Positions 32,630-39,644 of a stretch of DNA of 46,160 nucleotides are shown here, one piece after another; within the stretch, counting starts at the first letter, position 1, and the number at the start of each line of letters is the position of its first letter. Location: the NCBI GenBank assembly GCA_934646185.1, contig CAKUEH010000018.1:1-46160 (forward strand), written 5' to 3'. The stretch is from an uncultured Oscillospiraceae bacterium. Its GTDB lineage: Bacteria; Bacillota; Clostridia; Oscillospirales; Oscillospiraceae. A program made the position numbers and the translations under genes. The notes beneath the pieces are model-generated. The model ran no database searches. It worked only from the letters and a program-made list of their open reading frames with translations, and was not told the origin of the DNA.

Positions 32630-33967
32630 TCAGATCAGAGATTTGTTCTTCCACTTGCCGCGGAGCACATGCGTGTAGCAGACGAGGAGCGTTACCGTCC
32701 ACGCCATGGCCTGGCTCCACCAGATGGCGGTATAGCCGAACAGCGCCGTGGTGTGCAGCGCATAGGCAAAGATCACGCGCAGACCCAGCGCCAGCAGCGC
32801 GAAAAACGTGGCGTGGAAGCCCTCGCCCACGCCCTGGCACATGCCGTTGGCCGGGAAATAGACCGCGAAAATGGGGATCGCGACGGCGGAGCTGAACAGA
32901 TGCAGGCGGCAGATGGCCGCCGCGGCCTCGTCCAGCTGGAATGCGCGGATGATGAGCGAAATGCCGGAGATCTGGCACAGACAGAGCACGAGCGTCATGG
33001 AAAGCGAGACGAGCACGCCCTGCCCGAGTCCTTTGGACACGCGATCCGGGCGCTGCGCGCCCATGTTCTGGCCGGCAAAGGTCGCCATGGTGTTCTGCAC
33101 GCCGAGGATGGGGATCATCAGAATGTTTTCCATGCGGCTCGCGACGGTATAGGACGCGATCATGCTCTCGCCGTAGAGATTGACCAGCCGCTGCAGGAAC
33201 AAAAAGCCGCAGGAGACGATGGACTGCTGGATGGCCATCGGCGCGCCGACCTGCAGAATGCGGCCCGCCGTCTTCCCGTCCAGCCGCAGCTCACGGGGCG
33301 AGAAGCGCAGAAGCGCATATTTCCGGTGCATGTACGCAAAGCCGATGACGCAGGAGGCGATCTGCGAAATGACGGTCGCGATGGCTGCGCCCGCCACGCC
33401 CATCCCGAGTCCCGCGACGAACGCAAGGTCGAGCGCGACGTTCAGGATCGACGAGACGAGCAGGAAATACAGCGTCGCCTTGCTGTCGCCCAGCGCCCGC
33501 AGAAGGGCGGCGGCGATATTGTACCCGAACTGGAACACCAGCCCCGCCGCGTAGATGCGGAAATACAGAAGCGTCAGCGGCAGCAGCGCCTCCGGCGTCC
33601 CCAGTGCGCACTCGAGCAGAAATCTTGCGCTCACGACGCCGACGACCGACATGAAAAGGCCCATCGCCAGCATCAGCACGATGGCCGTTGCAGCATACTG
33701 CCGCAGCTCGCGCTCGCGCGAGGCGCCGAAATACTGCGAGATCAGAACGCCAGCGCCGATGGAAAAGCCGATGGCGAGCGCCGTGAACAGAACCGTCAGC
33801 GACGCGCAGGCCCCGACGGCGGAAAGCGCCTGCTGGCCGTTGAAATTGCCGACAATGATAGTGTCGGCGGTATTATAGAGCTGCTGCAGCAGATTTCCCG
33901 CCATGATCGGCAGCGCAAACTGTAAAATGAGCTTCCAGGGCGTTCCCCGGGTCAGATCCTTCGTCAT
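32630..33967 (-). CDS. MATE family multidrug/cation efflux transporter
   Basis: 445 residues from the ATG at 33967 (GGAGAGA ahead), with 12 hydrophobic segments. The opening RGTPWKLILQFALPIMAGNLLQQLYNTADTI (partly shown) and YGESMIASYTVASRMENI are typical of the DinF/NorM-like MATE branch that is widespread in Clostridia. It expels drugs or metabolites using a Na+ or H+ gradient; the substrate is unknown. It is divergent from an Rrf2 regulator with promoters only about 15 nt apart, so that regulator may control it. yfbR follows as the second gene. Confidence 0.92.
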   Translation of the reverse strand: MTKDLTRGTPWKLILQFALPIMAGNLLQQLYNTADTIIVGNFNGQQALSAVGACASLTVLFTALAIGFSIGAGVLISQYFGASRERELRQYAATAIVLMLAMGLFMSVVGVVSARFLLECALGTPEALLPLTLLYFRIYAAGLVFQFGYNIAAALLRALGDSKATLYFLLVSSILNVALDLAFVAGLGMGVAGAAIATVISQIASCVIGFAYMHRKYALLRFSPRELRLDGKTAGRILQVGAPMAIQQSIVSCGFLFLQRLVNLYGESMIASYTVASRMENILMIPILGVQNTMATFAGQNMGAQRPDRVSKGLGQGVLVSLSMTLVLCLCQISGISLIIRAFQLDEAAAAICRLHLFSSAVAIPIFAVYFPANGMCQGVGEGFHATFFALLALGLRVIFAYALHTTALFGYTAIWWSQAMAWTVTLLVCYTHVLRGKWKNKSLI

Positions 33968-33998
33968 GTCGCGTTCTCTCCAAATCGATACTTCAATT

Positions 33999-34027
33999 AC
34001 TATATCACAAAAAGAATTGCTTGTAAA
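33999..34027 (-). promoter_or_regulatory. sigma-A promoter of the MATE-yfbR operon
   Basis: TTTACA and TATAGT on the minus strand separated by 17 nt. Confidence 0.7.
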
Positions 34028-34041
34028 TTGCAGGTTCCGAC

Positions 34042-34080
34042 TTGATAAACCTTTTACCCTGTAGTATAGTAGGTTAAAAG
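34042..34080 (+). promoter_or_regulatory. Promoter and possible operator of the Rrf2 regulator
   Basis: TTGATA (34042-34047) and TATAGT (34065-34070) have a 17-nt spacer. An imperfect inverted repeat CTTTTACC (34051-34058) and GGTTAAAAG (34072-34080) brackets the -10 box and could be the regulator's site. Confidence 0.65.
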
Positions 34081-34097
34081 AAAGCGAGGGATCCAAT

Positions 34098-34502
34098 ATG
34101 ATGATTTCCAGCAAGGGCCGCTATGCGCTGCGCGTGATGATTGATCTGGCCGAGCATGCGGACGAGGGCTATATCCCCCTGCAGACGATCGCCGCGCGGC
34201 AGGGAATCTCGGAAAAGTATCTTGAAAGCATTCTGGCCGTACTGAGCAAGGCGCGGCTGCTCGACGCCGTGCGCGGCAAGGGCGGCGGCTATCGCCTGTC
34301 GCGGCCCGCGAAGGAGTATACCGCGTTTGAGATCTTGTCTCTGACCGAGGGCACGCTGGCCCCGGTCACGTGTCTGGAGAGCGGGCAGCAGTGCGACAAT
34401 GCGAAAAACTGCCGGACGCTCCCGCTGTGGCAGGGCCTCGACCGCACCATCGCCGCATACCTCGGCAGCTACACGCTCGAGGATCTGGCCCGAATGGAAT
34501 GA
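34098..34502 (+). CDS. Rrf2-family regulator with IscR-like cysteines
   Basis: 134 residues. The winged helix spans about 1-75 (SSKGRYALRVMIDLAEHA, ISEKYLESILAVLSKARLLD, RGKGGGYRLSRPAKEY). Three cysteines, Cys92, Cys99 and Cys105 (TCLESGQQCDNAKNC), sit where IscR binds its [2Fe-2S] cluster, so it is probably a redox or iron-sulfur sensor. No isc/suf genes are near. It is divergent from the MATE transporter, its likely target together with itself. Confidence 0.88.
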   Translation: MMISSKGRYALRVMIDLAEHADEGYIPLQTIAARQGISEKYLESILAVLSKARLLDAVRGKGGGYRLSRPAKEYTAFEILSLTEGTLAPVTCLESGQQCDNAKNCRTLPLWQGLDRTIAAYLGSYTLEDLARME

Positions 34503-34561
34503 CCGCAGCAAAGCCTTTTGTGGTCGACGATACGGTTGTCAAGGAAAAAACTCTTTTTGTA

Positions 34562-34639
34562 ATTTGCGACCGGTTTTTTTACGAGATTTTCGGCAAATTC
34601 GCAGTTGCCAAACGGGCCGATGTGGGCATCGGCCCCTAC
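34562..34639. repeat. Half BIME-like element with one REP unit (family B)
   Basis: The conserved spacer in reverse orientation (TTTTTTTACGAG, TTTTCGGCAAATTCGCAG) runs into an inverted unit ending GGCATCGGCCCCTAC at 34614-34639. The left unit is missing. Confidence 0.8.
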
Positions 34640-34713
34640 AGGACTTCGACGAATTCGCGGCTGCCCGTCCGTCGGGCGGAGTCCGGCCGCTGCTGGTACG
34701 GCCTGCATCCACG

Positions 34714-34751
34714 CAAAAACCCCCTGCCGGAGCTCCGGCAGGGGGTTTTTT
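34714..34751. terminator. Bidirectional terminator between Rrf2 and Hsp20 genes
   Basis: Stem CCCCCTGCCGG/CCGGCAGGGGG around AGCT, with A5 before and T6 after. Confidence 0.85.
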
Positions 34752-34758
34752 GTGTCTG

Positions 34759-35190
34759 TTATTCGATCTCGAGCCGTCTGGACGAGGCGGGAACTTCCTT
34801 CTGCTTCGGCAGCGTCACGCGCAGGACGCCGTCCGAGTACGCGGCCTTGATGCCTGCGGCGTCGATGCCGGAGATATCAAAGCTTCTGGCGTAGGAGCCG
34901 TAGGAACGCTCGCAGCGGAGGTAATTGCCCTTCTTGTCCTTGTCCTCGTAGTTGGAATGACGCTCGGCGGAGACGGTCAGCCGGTCATCGGCCACGTCAA
35001 CGTGGATGTCTTCCTTCTTGAAGCCGGGCAGATCGGCCTCCAGAACGAAGCTGTCGCCGTCCTCCTGGATGTCGGTCTTGAACTCGCCCAGAGCGTTGTC
35101 GGAGAAGAACGCGCGCTCCAGCTCGTCAAAGTCGTGGAACGGATTGAAATTGGAAACAGCGTGATTTTTACGTGCATACGGTACTAACAT
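34759..35190 (-). CDS. Hsp20/alpha-crystallin small heat shock protein
   Basis: 143 residues. The N-terminus has NPFHDFDELERAFF; the alpha-crystallin domain (about 38-135) includes LEADLPGFKKEDIHVDVADDRLTVSAE (partly shown) and DGVLRVTLPKQ, with a C-terminal RRLEIE in place of a clear I-x-I tail motif. It is an ATP-independent holdase that keeps unfolding proteins soluble. A perfect AAGGAGG lies before the start. The upstream region carries a CIRCE-shaped inverted repeat 140 bp away; it may control this gene or the divergent ABC exporter. Confidence 0.94.
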   Translation of the reverse strand: MLVPYARKNHAVSNFNPFHDFDELERAFFSDNALGEFKTDIQEDGDSFVLEADLPGFKKEDIHVDVADDRLTVSAERHSNYEDKDKKGNYLRCERSYGSYARSFDISGIDAAGIKAAYSDGVLRVTLPKQKEVPASSRRLEIE

Positions 35191-35325
35191 GGAAAAGACC
35201 TCCTTGAGTCTTGTTATATATGATCTGAAAACTCGATCTGAGCGTCTCGCTCATCTCTTGTTTACAAGTCTCATGATAAGCCCCGCCTGTGAACAATTCT
35301 GCATGTTTGTATGAACGGAGTGTGA

Positions 35326-35358
35326 ATTTTAGCAGTCACACGACGTGACTGCTAAAAT
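35326..35358. promoter_or_regulatory. CIRCE-shaped inverted repeat between hsp20 and ABC exporter
   Basis: Perfect 14-bp arms (35326-35339 and 35345-35358) around 5 nt. The core TTAGCAGTC-N9-GACTGCTAA has the 9-9-9 geometry and outer bases of the HrcA operator CIRCE (TTAGCACTC-N9-GAGTGCTAA), with one symmetric change per arm. Confidence 0.6.
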
Positions 35359-35463
35359 GTTAGCCTGTACAAACTGAAAAAATCTGTTATGATATAGACA
35401 CATGGGAACTTTTGCCCAAACGGAGCGTCTGAAGGGATATCCAATTCGAAAGGGGTAGATACG

Positions 35464-36180
35464 ATGCTGAAAATTGAGCATCTGACGAAGATTTACGGAG
35501 AGAAAAAGGCGGTCGACGACCTGAGCCTGCATATCAGGCCCGGCGAAATTTACGGCTTTATCGGCCACAACGGCGCGGGCAAGACCACGACCATCAAGAG
35601 CTGTGCGGGCATTCTGCAGTTTGAGCAGGGCGAGATCTACATAGACGGAAAGTCTGTCAAGGCGGATCCGCTCGGCTGCAAGCAGATGTTGGCGTACATC
35701 CCGGACAACCCGGATCTGTATGAATTCCTGTCCGGTATCAAGTATCTGAATTTTGTGGCCGATATCTTCGGCGTGTCGAAGCAAGACCGCGAGGCGCGGA
35801 TCGAAAAATACGCGGATCTGTTCGATCTGACCGGCGATCTGGCGCAGCCTGTTTCGACCTATTCGCACGGCATGAAGCAGAAGCTGGCCATTATCTCCGC
35901 CCTCATCCACGACCCGAAGCTCATCATCATGGACGAGCCCTTCGTCGGCCTCGACCCGACGGCAGCCTATCAGGTCAAGGGTATCATGCGCGAGCACTGC
36001 GACCGCGGCGGCGCGATCTTCTTCTCCACGCACGTGCTGGAGGTCGCGGAAAAGCTCTGCGACAAGGTCGCCATCATCAAGCAGGGCCGTCTCATCGCCT
36101 CCGGTACGATGGAAGCGGTCAAGGGCGACCAGTCGCTGGAGGATGTGTTCCTGGAGCTGGAGGGTGAGAAGGATGCTTAA
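35464..36180 (+). CDS. ABC exporter ATP-binding protein
   Basis: 238 residues. Walker A GHNGAGKTT (about residue 36), Q-loop region MLAYIPDNPDLYEFLSG, signature in the degenerate form YSHGMKQKLAI, Walker B LIIMDEPFVGLDP and the switch His in FSTHVLEVAEKL. This is the ABC-2-type exporter ATPase form (drug, antimicrobial peptide or lipid export). The permease gene begins 8 nt before its stop, so the two are translationally coupled. Substrate unknown. Confidence 0.93.
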   Translation: MLKIEHLTKIYGEKKAVDDLSLHIRPGEIYGFIGHNGAGKTTTIKSCAGILQFEQGEIYIDGKSVKADPLGCKQMLAYIPDNPDLYEFLSGIKYLNFVADIFGVSKQDREARIEKYADLFDLTGDLAQPVSTYSHGMKQKLAIISALIHDPKLIIMDEPFVGLDPTAAYQVKGIMREHCDRGGAIFFSTHVLEVAEKLCDKVAIIKQGRLIASGTMEAVKGDQSLEDVFLELEGEKDA

Positions 36181-37771
36181 AACGCTGCTTCGCGTCCGCA
36201 TGGCGGCGCTGCTCGCCGCCTTTACCGGACAAAGCCGGAAGCGGAAAAGCCAGACAAAGGGCAAGGCCGTCGGCTATGCGTTTTTGATGCTCTACTGCTT
36301 CTGCGCGTTCGTCTTCCTGTTCTATACCTCGTTTTCCCAGCTTGCCGCCGCGTTCTTCCCGGCGGGGCTCGGCTGGCTGTATTTTGCGATGTTCGCGATC
36401 ATGGCCTTCGCGCTCATGTTCATCGGCAGCGTCTTTACGGCCAAATCCCAGCTGTTTGAGGCGAAGGACAACGAGCTGCTTTTGTCCATGCCTGTGCCGC
36501 CCGGCATGATCCTGCTCAGCCGCATGGCGGCGCTGCTGGCGATGAACTTTGTGCTTGAGCTTGTCGTGGCGCTGCCGGTCTTCGTCTCGTGGCTGCAATA
36601 CGGCGCGGCGAGCGGAACGGGCGTAGCGGCGTTCATCGTGCTCGTGCTGGCGCTGCCGCTGTTTTCTCTGGCGGTGAGCTGCCTGTTCGCGTGGCTCGTC
36701 TCGCTTGTGACCAGCCATATGCGCAATACGACCGCCGTGACCATGGTGATCTCGGTCGTGTTCATGCTGGCGTATTTCCTGTTCTGCTTCCGCATGAACA
36801 GCTATGTCACGCAGCTGGCCGCGAACGGCGCGGCGATCGCGGGCGCGCTCGGCTCGGCCGCTCCGCTCGTCTGGCTGGGAAGAGCGGCGGCGGACGGGAG
36901 TCTTGCAGATCTCGGCCTGACGCTTTTGTGGACAGTCCTGCCGTTCGTGCTGGCCTATGTGCTGCTGGACCGCAGCTTTATCCGCATCGTCACCACGCGG
37001 CGCGGGCAGGTCAAGGTGCGGTATGAGAAAAAGGCCATGCGCGCCTCCTCGCAGGACGCGGCGCTCTACCGCCGGGAGCTCGCCCGGCTGACCAGCAGCT
37101 CCGGCTATATGCTCAATGCCGGGCTCGGCCTCGTGTTCGAGCTGGTGCTGGCCGTGCTGGCCGTGGTCAAGCGGCAGGAGCTTCTGACGGCGCTGAGCGC
37201 GCTGCCGGAGCTGCGCGCCGCGGCTGCGCCCATTCTGCTGCTGGCCTGCATGATGGTTTCCGGCATGGTGTTCTTTACGGCGTCCTCGGTGTCGCTGGAG
37301 GGCAAGAGCTACTGGATCGTGCGCTCCATGCCGGTCGAAACAAAAAAGATCTTGCGGGCGAAGCTGAATCTGTCCAACTCGCTGGCCGTCGTGCCGGCGC
37401 TTGTCATGATGCTCGCCGCCGCGCTGGTGCTGCGTGTTTCCGCCGCGGAGACGGCGCTGCTGCTGGCCTGCCAGCTGATGTTCGTGCTGCTGACAGCGAA
37501 CGTCGGGCTGATGGAGGATCTGCGCCACTGCAATCTCGACTGGATCAACGAGACGCAGGCCGCAAAGCAGGGCGCGGGCGTTCTGCTGAGCATGCTGCTG
37601 GATTTCGGCTTTGTGGTGGCGGTCGGCGCGCTCTATTTCTTCCTGCTGGCGGATCTGATGCCGACGACAGCCGCGCTCGGCCTGCTTCTGGCGCTGATGG
37701 CGGTCCTGTACGCGCTCACCGCCCGCTGGCTCATGACCCGCGGCGTAAAACGCTTCGAGACCCTGCGCTGA
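36173..37771 (+). CDS. ABC exporter permease subunit
   Basis: 532 residues from the ATG at 36173, which follows GGAGGGTGAGAAGG and overlaps the ATPase gene by 8 nt. About 12 hydrophobic segments in two blocks (VGYAFLMLYCFCAFVFLFY..., MLILSR-like coupling region, then LLACMMVSGMVFFTA onward) are separated by a cytoplasmic charged stretch near residues 270-310. It is a large ABC-2-like permease, consistent with a homodimeric or single-chain exporter with the preceding ATPase. No substrate or immunity gene is adjacent. Confidence 0.85.
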   Translation: MLKTLLRVRMAALLAAFTGQSRKRKSQTKGKAVGYAFLMLYCFCAFVFLFYTSFSQLAAAFFPAGLGWLYFAMFAIMAFALMFIGSVFTAKSQLFEAKDNELLLSMPVPPGMILLSRMAALLAMNFVLELVVALPVFVSWLQYGAASGTGVAAFIVLVLALPLFSLAVSCLFAWLVSLVTSHMRNTTAVTMVISVVFMLAYFLFCFRMNSYVTQLAANGAAIAGALGSAAPLVWLGRAAADGSLADLGLTLLWTVLPFVLAYVLLDRSFIRIVTTRRGQVKVRYEKKAMRASSQDAALYRRELARLTSSSGYMLNAGLGLVFELVLAVLAVVKRQELLTALSALPELRAAAAPILLLACMMVSGMVFFTASSVSLEGKSYWIVRSMPVETKKILRAKLNLSNSLAVVPALVMMLAAALVLRVSAAETALLLACQLMFVLLTANVGLMEDLRHCNLDWINETQAAKQGAGVLLSMLLDFGFVVAVGALYFFLLADLMPTTAALGLLLALMAVLYALTARWLMTRGVKRFETLR

Positions 37772-37816
37772 CACCGTACCCCGGCTCCCCCTTGCAAGGG
37801 GAGGCTTTGATACACG

Positions 37817-37848
37817 AACCCCCGGACTGCGTGCAGTCCGGGGGTTTT
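37817..37848. terminator. Bidirectional terminator between permease and threonine synthase genes
   Basis: 13-bp stem AACCCCCGGACTG/CAGTCCGGGGGTT with CGTG loop and a following TT on plus. The stretch at 37785-37806 before it resembles a family-A end fragment. Confidence 0.75.
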
Positions 37849-37861
37849 CGGCGGTTCAGAC

Positions 37862-39106
37862 TTATTCGACCGTGACGCCTCTCTTGGCAAATTCTTCGAC
37901 CATGAGATCGAGGTCGGGCTTGATATTGATGGGCTCGCCCGCGGACTTGATGGCGTTTGCCACGTCCTTCAGACCGTTGCCGGTCACGACGGAGACGACC
38001 GTTGCGCCCTTTTCGATCAGACCCTGCTCGCAGGCCTTCTTGACGGCGGCTGTGCCGGTGACGCCGGCGGGCTCGCCGAAGACGCCGCAGGTGCGGCCCA
38101 GCAGCTTCTGCGCGGCGAGGATCTCCTCGTCCGTCACGTTGACGGCGATGCCGTTCGATTCGCGGATGGCCATGAGGGCCTTATCGGCATTGCGCGGCAC
38201 GCCGACGGAGATGGAGTCGGCGATGGTATTCTCCTCCATCGGCTCCCAGGGCTTGTCCTCCTGAATGGCGCGGTTGATGGGATAGCAGCCGGTCGACTGC
38301 GCGGAGATGAGGCGCGGCAGCTTGTCGATGAAGCCGATAGCGTACAGATCCTTCAGACCCTTCCACACGCCCGCGATGGTGCAGCCGTCGCCGACGGAGA
38401 TCGCCAGATAATCGGGCATTTCCCAGTTCAGCTGCTCGGCGATCTCGAGCGAGACCGTCTTCTTGCCTTCGGACAGATACGGGTTGATGGCCGCGTTGCG
38501 GTTGTACCAGCCCCACTTTTCAATGGCCTCGGCGGACATTTTGAACGTTTCCTCATAGTTGCCCTTGACGGAGATGACGTTCGCGCCGAAGATCATCAGC
38601 TGCGCGACCTTGCCCTTCGGGGCGCGCTCAGGAACGAAGATGTAGGTCTTGAAGCCCGCGGCAGCGGCGTTGCCCGCGAGGGAAGAGGCCGCGTTGCCCG
38701 TGGACGAGCAGGCGATGATCTTTGCGCCCGCCTCATGCGCCTTGGCGACGGCCATGGCGGAGGCGCGGTCTTTCAGGGAAGCGGTCGGGTTGATGCCGTC
38801 GTCCTTGACCCACAGACGGCCGAGACCCAGCATTTCCGCCAGCTTCGGCTCTTCATACAGCGGGCTCCAGCCCACGCGCAGCGGCGTGTCGGGCGTCGTT
38901 TCCTCGACCGGCAGCAGCTCGCGATAGCGCCACATGGTCGGGTTCACGCGGTTTTTCAGCGTCTCCTTGGTGAGATGCGTCTTGATGTAATCATAATCGT
39001 ACACGATGTCCAGGATCCCGCCGCAGGAGCAGTTGGTCAGATTCGGGACAGCCTCATATTCCTTGCCGCAGCGCACACAGCGCGCACATTTGACGTTTTT
39101 GAGCAT
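37862..39106 (-). CDS. thrC: Threonine synthase-like PLP enzyme with zinc ribbon
   Basis: 414 residues from the ATG at 39106. An N-terminal zinc ribbon (CARCVRCG ... CSCGG, residues about 7-32) precedes the fold-type II PLP domain with the Schiff-base Lys in NPTASLKDRAS (about 110), substrate loop SSTGNAASS and C-terminal GNGLKD. Threonine synthase converts O-phosphohomoserine to threonine. No hom or thrB is adjacent; it is the last gene of a set with a second PLP enzyme, so a role in amino acid breakdown is an alternative. Its ribosome site TAAGGAG contains the stop codon of the RAYT gene. Confidence 0.85.
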   Translation of the reverse strand: MLKNVKCARCVRCGKEYEAVPNLTNCSCGGILDIVYDYDYIKTHLTKETLKNRVNPTMWRYRELLPVEETTPDTPLRVGWSPLYEEPKLAEMLGLGRLWVKDDGINPTASLKDRASAMAVAKAHEAGAKIIACSSTGNAASSLAGNAAAAGFKTYIFVPERAPKGKVAQLMIFGANVISVKGNYEETFKMSAEAIEKWGWYNRNAAINPYLSEGKKTVSLEIAEQLNWEMPDYLAISVGDGCTIAGVWKGLKDLYAIGFIDKLPRLISAQSTGCYPINRAIQEDKPWEPMEENTIADSISVGVPRNADKALMAIRESNGIAVNVTDEEILAAQKLLGRTCGVFGEPAGVTGTAAVKKACEQGLIEKGATVVSVVTGNGLKDVANAIKSAGEPINIKPDLDLMVEEFAKRGVTVE

Positions 39107-39116
39107 GGTGTTCTCC

Positions 39117-39638
39117 TTATTCAGCGTAATAATATTTATCTTCCGCCCATTTCGCGGGGTTATCGTCAATATATTGCCAGATGTGAAGATAGTCTTCCTT
39201 GTTGCGGATCACATGATCGTAGAAGGAGCGCTGCCAAAGCGTTTTTAAGCCGAGATTCCAGCAGCGGCGTGTCGAAATGGATTTAAAGCGTTGGATGAGC
39301 CGTTGTAGGGGCGGACGACTCTGTCCGCCCTGCTCTGCATCCAAACAGATAATTGCGTGAATATGGTTTGGCATGATTACGTATTTGTCAACAAGCACAC
39401 CATGTTCCGGGGCAGTTAAATATTCCAGACACGTTTTAACTACGGCTCCCACCTGAGTCAAGGCTGGCTCATATCCTTGTAATGCCACACAGGGGCGGAC
39501 AGAGTCGTCCGCCCCTACAATGGGTTTTATTTTTGCAAGAAGATTTTCATGATTTTCGGTACAGAGCGTAACGAAATACCATCCAGCTTCATACTGTGAG
39601 GCCGGCAGCCGAATTCTTTTTCTCCATACCTGATTCAT
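39117..39638 (-). CDS. REP-associated tyrosine transposase (RAYT, Y1_Tnp/IS200-like HUH family)
   Basis: 173 residues. The HUH motif appears as MPNHIHAIICL with His92 and His94. The catalytic Tyr is probably Tyr140 in WQRSFYDHVIRNKEDY (partly shown), and the N-terminus YFVTLCTENHENLL is typical of the family. RAYTs are single-copy transposases that act on REP palindromes. Two in-frame segments are family-B REP units read as protein: VGADDSVRPC at about 41-50 (DNA 39492-39518) and GGQSRPPLQ at about 104-112 (39305-39330). The gene is wedged between the PLP gene (6 nt) and thrC (10 nt) with no good ribosome site of its own. Confidence 0.88.
   Translation of the reverse strand: MNQVWRKRIRLPASQYEAGWYFVTLCTENHENLLAKIKPIVGADDSVRPCVALQGYEPALTQVGAVVKTCLEYLTAPEHGVLVDKYVIMPNHIHAIICLDAEQGGQSRPPLQRLIQRFKSISTRRCWNLGLKTLWQRSFYDHVIRNKEDYLHIWQYIDDNPAKWAEDKYYYAE
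39305..39518. repeat. Inverted pair of REP units inside the RAYT coding sequence
   Basis: GTAGGGGCGGACGACTCTGT... at 39305-39330 and the inverse, ending GTCCGCCCCTAC, at 39492-39518. Their sequences match the intergenic units at 24111-24136 and 29177-29202. Both keep the reading frame open. Confidence 0.85.
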
Positions 39639-39644
39639 GTCTGC

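Noticed and set aside
39117..39638. The RAYT gene as an ordinary IS200/IS605 insertion sequence.
   Set aside because: No tnpB and no IS200-type subterminal hairpins flank it; the gene is tightly packed in an operon and carries REP units, fitting RAYT instead.
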